From the NCBI GenBank assembly GCA_028532855.1, contig JAQQAL010000007.1:1-64000 (forward strand): a stretch of DNA of 64,000 nt. Direction: 5' to 3'. Under the pieces are notes generated by a model. That model was not told where the DNA came from. It saw only the letters and a program-made list of their open reading frames with translations, and did no database searches. Made by a program: the position numbers and the translations under genes. This document shows, piece by piece, positions 36,252 to 45,441 of this stretch; position 1 is the first letter of the stretch, and every line of letters starts with the position of its first letter. The stretch comes from Candidatus Thalassospirochaeta sargassi. GTDB taxonomy: Bacteria > Spirochaetota > Spirochaetia > UBA9216.

Positions 36252-37628
36252 TTAAAAAAGCTCGATGGAACAGCTTAGAGATGAGCTGACGTCAAAATCG
36301 TCCCAGCTGAGTCCGGCAACCTCATCATCGAGGTAGAGCATGTCATATGAAAGTGTTACAACGGCCGCGCCGGCATTATAATTAATCGCCATATTAATCA
36401 TACTGTCCTCAGCGCTTACAAGGTCCGCCCAGCTGTTGATAAACTTTTTGTCGTATTCGGCGGAAAAAGAGAAATCAGGAATTAGACCTTCTTCTACGGT
36501 AAGCGCAGCGTTCAGGTGAGGGTAGTCAAGATAGGTGTGATTGTCCTCACTGTCGGTAGGTATTGCGGTAAAAGGACCGTCAACAGTTGCACTGAAAATA
36601 AGCTGGTCATCAAGCACTGAAAAACCTGTACTGCCGAGATAAGACATTCCGCCTTCGATTACTACACCCTGGTAATGGAATATATCGTATTTAACTCCAC
36701 GATAAATATCATAGGTGTTGTCGAAATAAGCCGGTATGAAGTTGTCGCCTAAAATACGGAGCTGGAACATATAAGGAAGTATTCCGATTAATCTTCCTCC
36801 GAAGCCGACCATTCCGCCCATGTTTTCACCCTGAACGGCGAAATCACCGAAGAGCGACAGGCTTGCTATCTGTAAAGTGATAACAGGAAGGATTAGATCG
36901 GTGCCGTAGATGAATACAGTATCAGCAGCGGCCCCGCCGTTGGTATCGGTATCATAATATTCACTGCGCAAATCAGGCGTGCGATCTGTGGCTCCGGTAA
37001 AGCCCCATTCGAGGTTTTTTATGATGGGTACACCTGTCCAGAGCATAGGTCTTGTGTACAGTCTGCCGCCGAAGACATCAAATCTGGCCAGGTTGCCTAT
37101 AAATGATTCAAAGCCTATATACGGAAAGTTAAAGAGCTGCGCATCCAAATCGAAATTGATGCCGGCTATATCTTCATCAGGCTGAAAGAGGGTGTTTGAA
37201 TAACTGCTTACTATAAACCCTGTTCCTATCGTAGCATCATCGATATCGCCTAATTTAAGATAGAATGGATCGCCCTTGTAAGCCCATCGGACATATGTGA
37301 TTTTAGGCAGATATAGATCAAGGATTGTTTGATCATCCTGTGGAACCCAGTCTTCCTCTCTTATTTCAAAACCGTCTTCAAAGCGGTAATGGAGTACAAG
37401 ATCAAGACCAATTCCGAACTTTCCAATGGCTAAATCAGGTTGAAGTGCGAGGGACTGAAATGTCTCCGGATCTCCGCCATCTTCTTCTGCGTCAAATGTG
37501 TCAACACCCAGCAGCAGGCCCAGACCGAAATCAGCCGCTGATTCATCGTCAGCAAAAACAGAAAAGTTCAGAACAAACAAGCCTGCAATAATTAAAAGAA
37601 ACAATATTTTGTTTATTCTCATAGTCAA
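36252..37628 (-). CDS. Outer-membrane β-barrel protein
   Basis: 458 residues with a signal peptide (1-27), all-β amphipathic strands and a C-terminal Phe (SSSLSCSIELF), so a likely outer-membrane barrel. Blocks such as GDPFYLKLGDIDDATIG and RFDVFGGRLYTRP line up with the barrel part of the next protein, so the two are paralogues; this one lacks the FecR domain and linker. Loops are acidic. No known porin or transporter motif. Twelve bases separate it from the FecR-barrel gene. Confidence 0.75.
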   Translation of the reverse strand: MTMRINKILFLLIIAGLFVLNFSVFADDESAADFGLGLLLGVDTFDAEEDGGDPETFQSLALQPDLAIGKFGIGLDLVLHYRFEDGFEIREEDWVPQDDQTILDLYLPKITYVRWAYKGDPFYLKLGDIDDATIGTGFIVSSYSNTLFQPDEDIAGINFDLDAQLFNFPYIGFESFIGNLARFDVFGGRLYTRPMLWTGVPIIKNLEWGFTGATDRTPDLRSEYYDTDTNGGAAADTVFIYGTDLILPVITLQIASLSLFGDFAVQGENMGGMVGFGGRLIGILPYMFQLRILGDNFIPAYFDNTYDIYRGVKYDIFHYQGVVIEGGMSYLGSTGFSVLDDQLIFSATVDGPFTAIPTDSEDNHTYLDYPHLNAALTVEEGLIPDFSFSAEYDKKFINSWADLVSAEDSMINMAINYNAGAAVVTLSYDMLYLDDEVAGLSWDDFDVSSSLSCSIELF

Positions 37629-37681
37629 ATTCTCCTTATCATTAAGTATATACCTTTACATTGTATTAAACAATTTGAATA

Positions 37682-40600
37682 CTAGTAAATGATACTTCCG
37701 CTGATACCGAAACTCAAGCCGAAAGTTGAAACTTTTTCATTATCCGTATTGTCAAACTCATAGCCTGCAAGACCATAGGCAGAGAGTGTGAATGTGCCCG
37801 GAAGCTGTAGACTTGTAGTGTGTTTCAGCTCTGTACTGAAGGTATCTTCGAAATTGAGGGTTAATTTTTCTTCATTGGTTATAATCTGAAAGCTTTCTTC
37901 CTCATCGGTAAAAAGCGGAAGATTCAGAGGTTTTTCAGGGACGGTACTCCATACGTACATAAGTTCGGATGTGACGGATGATGTCGTGTCTTCTATCTGA
38001 AACGGAAGATATATATCAGTACCGACAGATAATATATCATCGTCATGACCAAAAAGTGATAATCCAAGGTCGATAATCAGATCCATGTAGAAATCCGAAG
38101 TGAAGGGCTCATAGATTTCTGTTTCAACCGACCAGTTAAGCTCATCGGAAAAATAGAAATCAAAAACAGGGTAAACTCCTGCTGAGCCGAACAAATTCAG
38201 AGCAGCACTTCGCCATATTCCACTCCATTGCGTAGTATCTTCGGTATCGCTGTAATCTTTCTCGGTTTCTCTAATCACTGTTATTTCAACAGAATACGGA
38301 AGCAGCAGATCCATGAGTCTGCTGCTGTAGTTCCGACTCAGGCTGATTGATACTTCATTTATGAACTCTGCTGTATTGAAACCGGCAGCCAGCGATGAAT
38401 TGTAGACATATAAAGGTAGATCAGGGCTGAAAAGTTCGTAAAAAGGAATTGATTTATACAGGAAATCTGCTGATGCAAAGCTGGTGAACATTCTGCTTAT
38501 ATCAGTAGTGAAGGCTGTAGAGGCTGTGGGCTGACCGAAAGATGCTGTTCTCTCATAGCTCAGTTCTGCTTTTATGCTGTCGTATCCGGCTTTAAAGGTG
38601 AACGGCAATAAGAATACAGCTGAGAGAGAATCGTCGGCGTCACTGTCTGCGCCGGTGTCTGCAGTTAGATTACAATCCATGTTGATTCCGGCATTTTCAC
38701 CGCTGACTGCGGAAGAAAGAGTGAATCCCGTCTTACGTTCTTCAAGTTCGGTATATCCGAAATTGCCGGCAAGTGCGGTAGCAGTGTACCAGCCTGCAAA
38801 ATAATTTGACGTGCCAATATCATAATCCTGCTCGGCAAGAAGGAAATCAGCTCCGATGTCCAGGTCGAAAATTTTATATTCAGTCCTTAAGCCGGCGTTC
38901 CATGACCGCTGGAGCTGTGTATCGTCGACTGAAGAGCTGAAACCGGCGTCAACCAAGAAAGTATCCGAACCGAAGGAAAGAGTGTTAGATTTATAAAATG
39001 AATTATCATCCGAATCCGAAAGACTGTATTCATCGGTGAGGCTGAAACCGGCAGCTGGAACAGGGATTTCAAGACAGTGGCCGGCAGTTATTTCTACATT
39101 GTCAGACCCGGATACTGAAAGATCAACTGCGATGGGGGCACCCAGGAACGAGGTTGAAGCATCAGTAGTGAAGCTGCATTCGGCGTTGTTGCTGAAAATA
39201 TTCTCGGCATAGTCTTCATATACCAGGGATGCAGATTGATTGAGGTACAGCGGACCGATAATTTCAATCTCACCTGCTGTTAGCAGGGGCTTTTTATAGC
39301 TGAGTTCGAAAGACTCATTTATACCGCTGACGGCCTTAAGCACCGGGTCTCCGAGATAGATTTCATCGATTAATATAACTCCTGAATCAGTCCCCTGTGT
39401 ATACAGCTCCATCCTGTATAAATCAGTCGCTTCTTCATCGAAGATAAGTTCAGCACCGTCGACGGTTTCTCCGTTTACGGTAATGGCCGCCGTGCTGCCG
39501 CCAACCGGCAGACTGACCTCAACCATCTTCCAGTCGGTACCGGTTTCAAGGGGAAGCCTCAGCTTTATTCCAAGATCATCTGAGTCTGTGAAAATGAAAT
39601 TAAGGAATGCTTCTTCACCTGATGATTCAGTGAGTTCCGGACAATGATAAAAGAACGTAAGTTCAGCGTAATCTTCCGACGAAACCGGCGTGATATATGA
39701 GTAAAGTTTCCAGTCTTCGGTCCATTCGACCCTCATCAGGCTGTTGTCGTCATCTGATGTGAGGGTGGGAGATGAGAGGCTTGATTCAGGCTCTTCGGAT
39801 GAGGATATATCCGCCTCAAGGGTGTCGGAGAACTCCGGGGAGCTGAAGCCTGCATCATCGCTTGCTGCGAATGAGCTTCCTTCAATCGTAAAATCGTCAA
39901 ACAGTATTCTGCCTCTTCGATCTGAGGCCGCGGTGTTAACTGCGGTTATTCGGATGAACTCTGCATTGTTCAGCCTGCTTTTTGCTGTGTCGCCGGAATC
40001 GTCAGAAAAGTAATAGCAGAAGCGCTGCCAGTCCTGATCGGGTTTTGTAATATTGGAAAAGCGTACGATAGCTGATGTTTTATCAACGTCGAGAAAGCCG
40101 TTGCCGTTGATGTCTTCGGAATCAATCTGCCCGTTGCCTCCGCTTAGATAGTCTCCTCCTACGAGTGTTCCGTCTGGGGAATTGGGATCATTGAATGTAT
40201 AGCCGGTAGATGTCAGCGATGCTTCTTCATCGATGGTTCCGTCACCGTCAAGATCTTCACCGACAGAGCCGATTTCAAGGTACAGTTCTATATCACTCAG
40301 GTCAGCGTCCGTTTTGCAGTCGAAAGATATTGCCCTTGCACTGCTTAAATCGAGATTGTCCTCGTAGGCTGCGAGGGGGATCTGCACGCCGACCCAGCTG
40401 TCTTCATCAGGTAAAACGTAGTCCATTATCAGTATATCCGTGCTGCGGTCGTCGGTTGTCGCTGATGCAGTGTATGGCCCTGCATTGTACATGTCTTCGG
40501 TGGTGGAATCCTCCGGATAAAAAATCATGCTGTCGTCCAGAACCGTTGAATAATCCTGGAGATAATAGCTCAGCCCCGAATCAATTCGATATTCCCTGTA

Positions 40601-42322
40601 TACAAGCTGACCGCGATCCTCAAGAGACAGGCTTTCATCGTCTGCTATTGAATCAGAAAGGCTTGCGGGAAATATGTTGTCGCTGTCGATTGAAACCTCA
40701 AGCAGGTTATCGGTCCCGTTTTTAAGCAGAAGTCTTCCGGCTGAGTTTTCTACGAGTATTTTTGCTCCTATATCAAGGTCGGCGGCAATACTCAGTGGTG
40801 AGTCAGGGGTATCGCCTGTGCTGTCGAATGAAAGACCTGCTGATATTCCACCGTAAGCGCTTGTTTCCTCTCCGGGTACGGCATAGGAGTCGGAAATATT
40901 CCATCTGATACCGGAATTAATGTTAGCACTGAGGCTGTCGGTTAGAGTGAAGCGGTTCGCGGAAGCAAAAAGGAGGTCTCCTCCGTCGGAGCCGGTGACT
41001 TTTCGATATATTATCTCAATTCGGTCGTTATCACCCGGATCGGTTTCGAAGGTTATGATGCCGCCTGATTCACTCCAGTCCCAGGTTTCTACACCATTTA
41101 TATAAATTCGGATAGAGTCTTCTACCGGATCATCTATCGAATACGAGGATACGGTTTCCCTGACCCTGAAAAAAAGGCTTTTTGAACAGCCATGGTCACA
41201 GTCTGAAGCGTTGGCACCGTAAACATCCTCTGATTCGGCAAGAACAGCCTCCAGGGGGTAATACTTACTCCCGCCTGATGCCTGGCCTATAATAACAAGA
41301 CCGTCATCGGCAAAGATTTCGGCCTCCAGCTCAAGACCTTCCGAGGCTGTTTCTGCGGTTTCGGCCAGGTAAACCCGCGTCTGCCAGTCTTCATCCGGCA
41401 GGACGGTGCTTAAATCGTAGAGAGAGGCTGCTTCATAATCAGAAAAAATACCAGGCTCCCACAGCAGTAGAATGTCGTCATCCCAACCTGTCAAATCAGA
41501 ATAAACAAGAACCGCGCCGTCCGGCTCATCCTCAAGCAGCAGTCTGCCGGTTGATGCATTGTAGGAATAATCTGAACTATCAAACTCTTCAAAGTGGCGG
41601 CTGTCGTATTCAAGACTTCCGTCACTGCTTTCAACATAAAAGACTGCATCAGAAGGTGTATCTGGAATATAGAACAGGCGTCCGTCCAGATAATCGGAGG
41701 GTTCTCGTTCGATTTCTACAAGCAGGTCATCCCCGATATAAAGTTTGCTTATCTCCTCCTGCGGGTCAAACCGGAATAGCAGTTCATGTTCTGACCAAAG
41801 GCCTTCAAATAATGAATAGACACCGTAAGAGTCGGAATCACCGCCGGGTATGTAGAAAAAATCAGAGCTGTCAGCATCATCGCTGAGATTAATTTCCATA
41901 TTTCCGGCAGATACCTCTTTGACGAATTCATCATCATCTCCAATGTACCCCAGCCGGAAGGTTGAATCCTCAAATTCGTCGGTGAAGGCTGATTCAAAAA
42001 GGAGCTTATCAAGGATAAGTAGTGAGATTGTAAAATCCGGAGACTGAGAGAATGTGAAGCCTTCAGAAATTCCTGAATAGCTGTAGGTGTCTGTAAACCC
42101 TGTTCCCGGAACCCACCCGAAGCCTGTTGAACCACTCAGCTCAACCTGCCAGGTTCCGCTTAAAAAAAGATCGACATCTTCGTCATCAATATCTATACTG
42201 TAAAAAGACGAGGCATCCTCTTCCTGCGGTAGGATCGTGTCATCACCGGCGGCGGTTGTAAGACAAACCGACAGAAAAATAAAAAGAAATGTCGAAAAGC
42301 GGTGCTGCACTGTCATTGTCAT
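37682..42322 (-). CDS. Giant surface protein with Ca-type loops and C-terminal barrel
   Basis: About 1546 residues from ATG 42322 (signal peptide MTMTVQHRFSTFLFIFLSVC); an open frame extends to a TTG at 42397 but would hide the signal. Upstream half: β-sandwich modules with acidic loops; two Ca-binding-like loops (DLDGDGTIDEE and DINGNGFLDVD) near residues 715-770; jelly-roll-like stretches around 770-1030. Downstream half (1060-1546): alternating strands typical of an outer-membrane barrel, ending in GISGSIIY with a terminal aromatic. Not recognised as a known family. First of three exported protein genes on this strand. Confidence 0.65.
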   Translation of the reverse strand: MTMTVQHRFSTFLFIFLSVCLTTAAGDDTILPQEEDASSFYSIDIDDEDVDLFLSGTWQVELSGSTGFGWVPGTGFTDTYSYSGISEGFTFSQSPDFTISLLILDKLLFESAFTDEFEDSTFRLGYIGDDDEFVKEVSAGNMEINLSDDADSSDFFYIPGGDSDSYGVYSLFEGLWSEHELLFRFDPQEEISKLYIGDDLLVEIEREPSDYLDGRLFYIPDTPSDAVFYVESSDGSLEYDSRHFEEFDSSDYSYNASTGRLLLEDEPDGAVLVYSDLTGWDDDILLLWEPGIFSDYEAASLYDLSTVLPDEDWQTRVYLAETAETASEGLELEAEIFADDGLVIIGQASGGSKYYPLEAVLAESEDVYGANASDCDHGCSKSLFFRVRETVSSYSIDDPVEDSIRIYINGVETWDWSESGGIITFETDPGDNDRIEIIYRKVTGSDGGDLLFASANRFTLTDSLSANINSGIRWNISDSYAVPGEETSAYGGISAGLSFDSTGDTPDSPLSIAADLDIGAKILVENSAGRLLLKNGTDNLLEVSIDSDNIFPASLSDSIADDESLSLEDRGQLVYREYRIDSGLSYYLQDYSTVLDDSMIFYPEDSTTEDMYNAGPYTASATTDDRSTDILIMDYVLPDEDSWVGVQIPLAAYEDNLDLSSARAISFDCKTDADLSDIELYLEIGSVGEDLDGDGTIDEEASLTSTGYTFNDPNSPDGTLVGGDYLSGGNGQIDSEDINGNGFLDVDKTSAIVRFSNITKPDQDWQRFCYYFSDDSGDTAKSRLNNAEFIRITAVNTAASDRRGRILFDDFTIEGSSFAASDDAGFSSPEFSDTLEADISSSEEPESSLSSPTLTSDDDNSLMRVEWTEDWKLYSYITPVSSEDYAELTFFYHCPELTESSGEEAFLNFIFTDSDDLGIKLRLPLETGTDWKMVEVSLPVGGSTAAITVNGETVDGAELIFDEEATDLYRMELYTQGTDSGVILIDEIYLGDPVLKAVSGINESFELSYKKPLLTAGEIEIIGPLYLNQSASLVYEDYAENIFSNNAECSFTTDASTSFLGAPIAVDLSVSGSDNVEITAGHCLEIPVPAAGFSLTDEYSLSDSDDNSFYKSNTLSFGSDTFLVDAGFSSSVDDTQLQRSWNAGLRTEYKIFDLDIGADFLLAEQDYDIGTSNYFAGWYTATALAGNFGYTELEERKTGFTLSSAVSGENAGINMDCNLTADTGADSDADDSLSAVFLLPFTFKAGYDSIKAELSYERTASFGQPTASTAFTTDISRMFTSFASADFLYKSIPFYELFSPDLPLYVYNSSLAAGFNTAEFINEVSISLSRNYSSRLMDLLLPYSVEITVIRETEKDYSDTEDTTQWSGIWRSAALNLFGSAGVYPVFDFYFSDELNWSVETEIYEPFTSDFYMDLIIDLGLSLFGHDDDILSVGTDIYLPFQIEDTTSSVTSELMYVWSTVPEKPLNLPLFTDEEESFQIITNEEKLTLNFEDTFSTELKHTTSLQLPGTFTLSAYGLAGYEFDNTDNEKVSTFGLSFGISGSIIY

Positions 42323-42324
42323 AG

Positions 42325-42348
42325 AGTATATCGTGTTTTCTGCAATTT
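42325..42348 (-). promoter_or_regulatory. Possible promoter of the surface-protein gene
   Basis: On the minus strand TTTATC (about 42354-42349), an 18-base spacer and TATACT (42330-42325). The predicted start falls between the two closely spaced ATGs at 42322 and 42316, so the mRNA could begin almost at the second ATG. Confidence 0.3.
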
Positions 42349-42405
42349 GATAAACAAAAACCCTGAATATTGATTTTTTGAGGAATTTGGACGACAATTA
42401 GACAA

Positions 42406-43341
42406 ATGATAATTAATGAATCTGATAAACAAAAAGCTACAGCCTTTATACAGCGTTTAATGGCGAACCCTGCATTGAAAAGTTTTTCTCTGCTTCAGAG
42501 GGAAGAGCAGATTATTCAATTCTTAACGGTAAATTCCAGGCAGTTATATCCGACACTTTCATCACAGGCCTTTTTCCCGGGAAAGAGCTGGGACAGCATT
42601 TGTGCTATTCTTGTGTCGGTATTGTATGAACTAACTGATAATGAGGTTCTTCCTGATATACGTTTGCTGATTAACAGGCTTGATTTCACCTTTTTCACCT
42701 TTCTAAGACCATCGAATTTGGATGAAGGACAGGCAAAGCAGGTGGTTATGGATTTTCTACAGAAAATGCTGGCTAATGAGCAGGCAAGACGAATCTTTAC
42801 CGGTTCGCTTGCCGCGGTGAACTATAATATTGTCAAGAAATATACAGCTGAGATTTATCGGCGGAAGAAATACATACATTTTGAACTCTTAAAGGTTGAA
42901 AAGCTGAAAATGGGAGAGCGTGAGGTTGAAAACATGATCAACCTGGTAATGCTTCTGAAGCCGATGATATATTTGTTTTCTCAGCAGGCTAACGTGATGA
43001 AAAATACTGCAAATGGTAATATCTTCCCATGCAGTTTCACAGAAACCCTCGCAAAAAATCTGTCGGCAAAGGCTCAAGCAGTACCGCCGCAGGTATTCAG
43101 CAGCTCGATGAACGCTAATGCATCTTTTGCGGATAATTCTAAACTTGAAGCATCGGCTCGGCTCGGTAATGTTTTTTCAGCCATGTGCAGAAACTACAAA
43201 CCCGACACTAAAAAGGACAGGGGAGCCGATACCGCGATGAAAAGCTGGATAAACGTAGCGCGGAAAAACTATAAGTTTTACGGTTATGATATAAAGATGC
43301 TTGATGAATTATATAATATAGCTGCAGATAACGGATGGTAG
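42406..43341 (+). CDS. Hypothetical protein
   Basis: 311 residues, basic and helical, without signal peptide or membrane segment. I do not recognise a family. Helical blocks include TAFIQRLMANPALKSFSLLQ, FLRPSNLDEGQAKQVVMDF and a C-terminal VARKNYKFYGYDIKMLDELY. The gene ends 7 bases before the voltage-sensor-like gene, and ylxP follows that, so all three may form one unit. It could be a cytoplasmic partner of the membrane receptor, which is inference from position only. The start region is divergent from the giant surface protein gene. Confidence 0.65.
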   Translation: MIINESDKQKATAFIQRLMANPALKSFSLLQREEQIIQFLTVNSRQLYPTLSSQAFFPGKSWDSICAILVSVLYELTDNEVLPDIRLLINRLDFTFFTFLRPSNLDEGQAKQVVMDFLQKMLANEQARRIFTGSLAAVNYNIVKKYTAEIYRRKKYIHFELLKVEKLKMGEREVENMINLVMLLKPMIYLFSQQANVMKNTANGNIFPCSFTETLAKNLSAKAQAVPPQVFSSSMNANASFADNSKLEASARLGNVFSAMCRNYKPDTKKDRGADTAMKSWINVARKNYKFYGYDIKMLDELYNIAADNGW

Positions 43342-43348
43342 GAAAGTA

Positions 43349-44440
43349 ATGGATAGAAAAAATTATCAGGTTTTAGAAAATATCGTACTTGCGGCAATAT
43401 TTTTTGTCCTCGTGCAGACCTTTGTTGAAGATCTCGCGATTGTTGCGGGGTGGAGCTGGGATGTCAGGAGGATTCTGATTCTTACCGGGTTGGGATTTGA
43501 TCTGTTTTTTACAATTGAATTTCTAACCAGACTGTACAGGGCTATTGCCCGGGGCAGTGTCCGGGAATATATTGTTCTAAGACGAGGCTGGATTGACTTG
43601 CTCGCATCCGTTCCCCTTCTGCTGCTGAGTTCCGGGCCGTCCGCAATTGCGGTTCTGATGGGCGGAGGGGCAATTACAGGGGCTGCCGGGATTCTGAATG
43701 TTCTGAAGGTTGTAAAAGCAGTAAGAATTGCACGAATACTCAGGCTGCTCAGGGTTCTGAAAATATTCAAACAGATCAAAAATACCGACTCTGCAATGGC
43801 CCAGCGCCATATCTCCAAGATTACCACAATGGGTGTAGCTGTTTTTGTAGGAATACTTCTGTTTGCTTCTATCTTTGTTCAGATGCTTGGACTGCCGACT
43901 GCAGCAAGCGAGAATGAAAAAATTATTTCCGAGGTGATGATAGCCTATGAAACAAATCCGGATTTAGCTGAGTCATGCAGTGATCTGCTCATAGTTAAAA
44001 AAAGCGGAGAGACAGTATTTACCCGATATGATAATGATTTCTATAAAATGAATTTCGGATTCAACGATTATGTTTACGCTGAGTATATGGGGTGGGAATT
44101 CTTTTTCGATATAAGGGGAGTAGAAAAGGTGCAGTCGATGGATAATCTGCTGTTCTTTGTAATTATTCTTGCCCTTGTGCTGGCATATACTCTTTTTTAC
44201 AGTCCGCATTTCGCTATTACTGTGAGTGACCCTATTCATGTTATGCGCAGAGGGCTTGAAGAGAAATCATACAATTTTGAGGTTAAAATCAATCCTGAAT
44301 ATGCCGGTGATGATATATTCAAACTGGCTGAGAATTACAATAACATTTACCTGCCGTTAAAGGACAGGACTCAGGCCGAGGACTTACCCGATGCGGATTC
44401 TCTTGAATTGAAGTTCGATGATATAAAGAATATGTTTTAA
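43349..44440 (+). CDS. Voltage-sensor-like membrane protein with HAMP-like tail
   Basis: 363 residues. Four N-terminal helices (about 10-145) form a voltage-sensor-type domain: FDLFFTIEFLTRLYRAIARG (acidic S3-like pattern) and the positively charged S4-like VRIARILRLLRVLKIFKQIK. A fifth helix (about 165-185) and a sixth (about 268-285) enclose a soluble region of about 80 residues (AASENEKIISEVMIAYE onward) that must face outside. The end (VSDPIHVMRRGLEEKSYNF ... ENYNNIYLPL) resembles a HAMP. No pore-filter sequence (TVGYG type) is visible, so it is more likely a receptor than a channel. Confidence 0.7.
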   Translation: MDRKNYQVLENIVLAAIFFVLVQTFVEDLAIVAGWSWDVRRILILTGLGFDLFFTIEFLTRLYRAIARGSVREYIVLRRGWIDLLASVPLLLLSSGPSAIAVLMGGGAITGAAGILNVLKVVKAVRIARILRLLRVLKIFKQIKNTDSAMAQRHISKITTMGVAVFVGILLFASIFVQMLGLPTAASENEKIISEVMIAYETNPDLAESCSDLLIVKKSGETVFTRYDNDFYKMNFGFNDYVYAEYMGWEFFFDIRGVEKVQSMDNLLFFVIILALVLAYTLFYSPHFAITVSDPIHVMRRGLEEKSYNFEVKINPEYAGDDIFKLAENYNNIYLPLKDRTQAEDLPDADSLELKFDDIKNMF

Positions 44441-44727
44441 TGACGGTATCAATGATACAATTTGTTTTCGAGCTTCCTGAGGTCGAAAACATAAAAGATA
44501 AACGGAGGATTGTTAAATCCTTCAAGGAAAAAATAATTAAGAAATTTAATGTTACAGCCGCTGAGGTGGATCTGCAGGATTCATTGAGATTCACACAGAT
44601 AGGTGCGGCTGTAGTTTCTAATTCTGCAACATACGGTGAAAAGGTGATGCAGAAAATTCTCAGCTTTGCCGAGGATGAAGTCCCCGGACGACTACATGAT
44701 GTAGAAATATATTCAGAAAGCTACTAA
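44440..44727 (+). CDS. YlxP / DUF503 family protein
   Basis: 95 residues, full length. Small αβ protein with the DUF503 pattern: FELPEVENIKDKRRIVKSFK, IIKKFNVTAAEVDLQDS and AAVVSNSATYGEKVMQKIL. In many bacteria the gene lies near ribosome-binding factor A and a link to translation has been proposed; here it instead overlaps the stop codon of the receptor gene (TAATG) and runs tail to tail with the ComFB gene 3 bases away. Function unproven. Confidence 0.85.
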   Translation: MTVSMIQFVFELPEVENIKDKRRIVKSFKEKIIKKFNVTAAEVDLQDSLRFTQIGAAVVSNSATYGEKVMQKILSFAEDEVPGRLHDVEIYSESY

Positions 44728-44730
44728 TGA

Positions 44731-45441
44731 TTATTTCGGAATAATTTCTTCAGGCTCATTTTTATCAAATAGATAGATTGGTTCCACCTTGAATATTCTG
44801 TTAACCTCTGTTGAACTGACAAACTGATCCTCTGCATCAAGCTCAAGGTTGACAAAGTGTTTGACAGGTTTATATCCCTCCGCAGCAAGTTCAAGCTGCA
44901 GTGAAAATGATTTTTTCTCTGCAGCGCTTCCGGCCTTGACTGAGCGGGGCCAGAAAAGAAAATCTCCCTCAGTCTCCTCGACAAGGGGGCTGGGATTGCT
45001 CCAGCGGCTGGCATGCATCGGCACAAGAACGCCGTCCATTTTAAGTGAGATTGAAGTTCCCGTAATCGGTGCAAAAGTTTTACCGTCAATAACCTTTCCC
45101 TTGATAATAGGAAAATTATAAAGCGGCGGCTCAGGAATCTCATAATCCGGCTCCGGAGAATCGTTGCGATTATGTGCTCCCACCTGTTTGATTCCTTCAT
45201 TCACAAGTGCAGCAATGTCGGCAATTATCTGGGGTTTATCTATAACTGTTTTACCTATGTGCGCGAGACCTCTTGAAGAGGTTGCATAAATAGGCGGTAT
45301 TCGATTAAGAACATAGCATACTACGTCAGTCCGGCAGTGGTCGGAATCACAGCAGCCTGCCTGCTTGATGTAATCAGGATCAGAGAAAATTTCCTCAACT
45401 GTATCTATTACGAGTTCTTCCATCAGATTGTGTATGTCCAT
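44731..45441 (-). CDS. ComFB-domain protein with β-rich C-terminal domain
   Basis: 236 residues. Residues 1-95 match the ComFB family (NLMEELVIDTVEEIFSD, GCCDSDHCRTDVVCYVLNRI, PPIYATSSRGL), with a Cys-rich loop. ComFB-type domains have been reported as cyclic-dinucleotide receptors in cyanobacteria. Residues 120-225 form a carboxypeptidase-regulatory-like β domain (VIDGKTFAPITGTSISLK). No export signal, so cytoplasmic. An AGGAGG sits 6 bases before its ATG, next to the stop of the upstream gene. The combination with a β domain is unusual. Confidence 0.75.
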   Translation of the reverse strand: MDIHNLMEELVIDTVEEIFSDPDYIKQAGCCDSDHCRTDVVCYVLNRIPPIYATSSRGLAHIGKTVIDKPQIIADIAALVNEGIKQVGAHNRNDSPEPDYEIPEPPLYNFPIIKGKVIDGKTFAPITGTSISLKMDGVLVPMHASRWSNPSPLVEETEGDFLFWPRSVKAGSAAEKKSFSLQLELAAEGYKPVKHFVNLELDAEDQFVSSTEVNRIFKVEPIYLFDKNEPEEIIPK

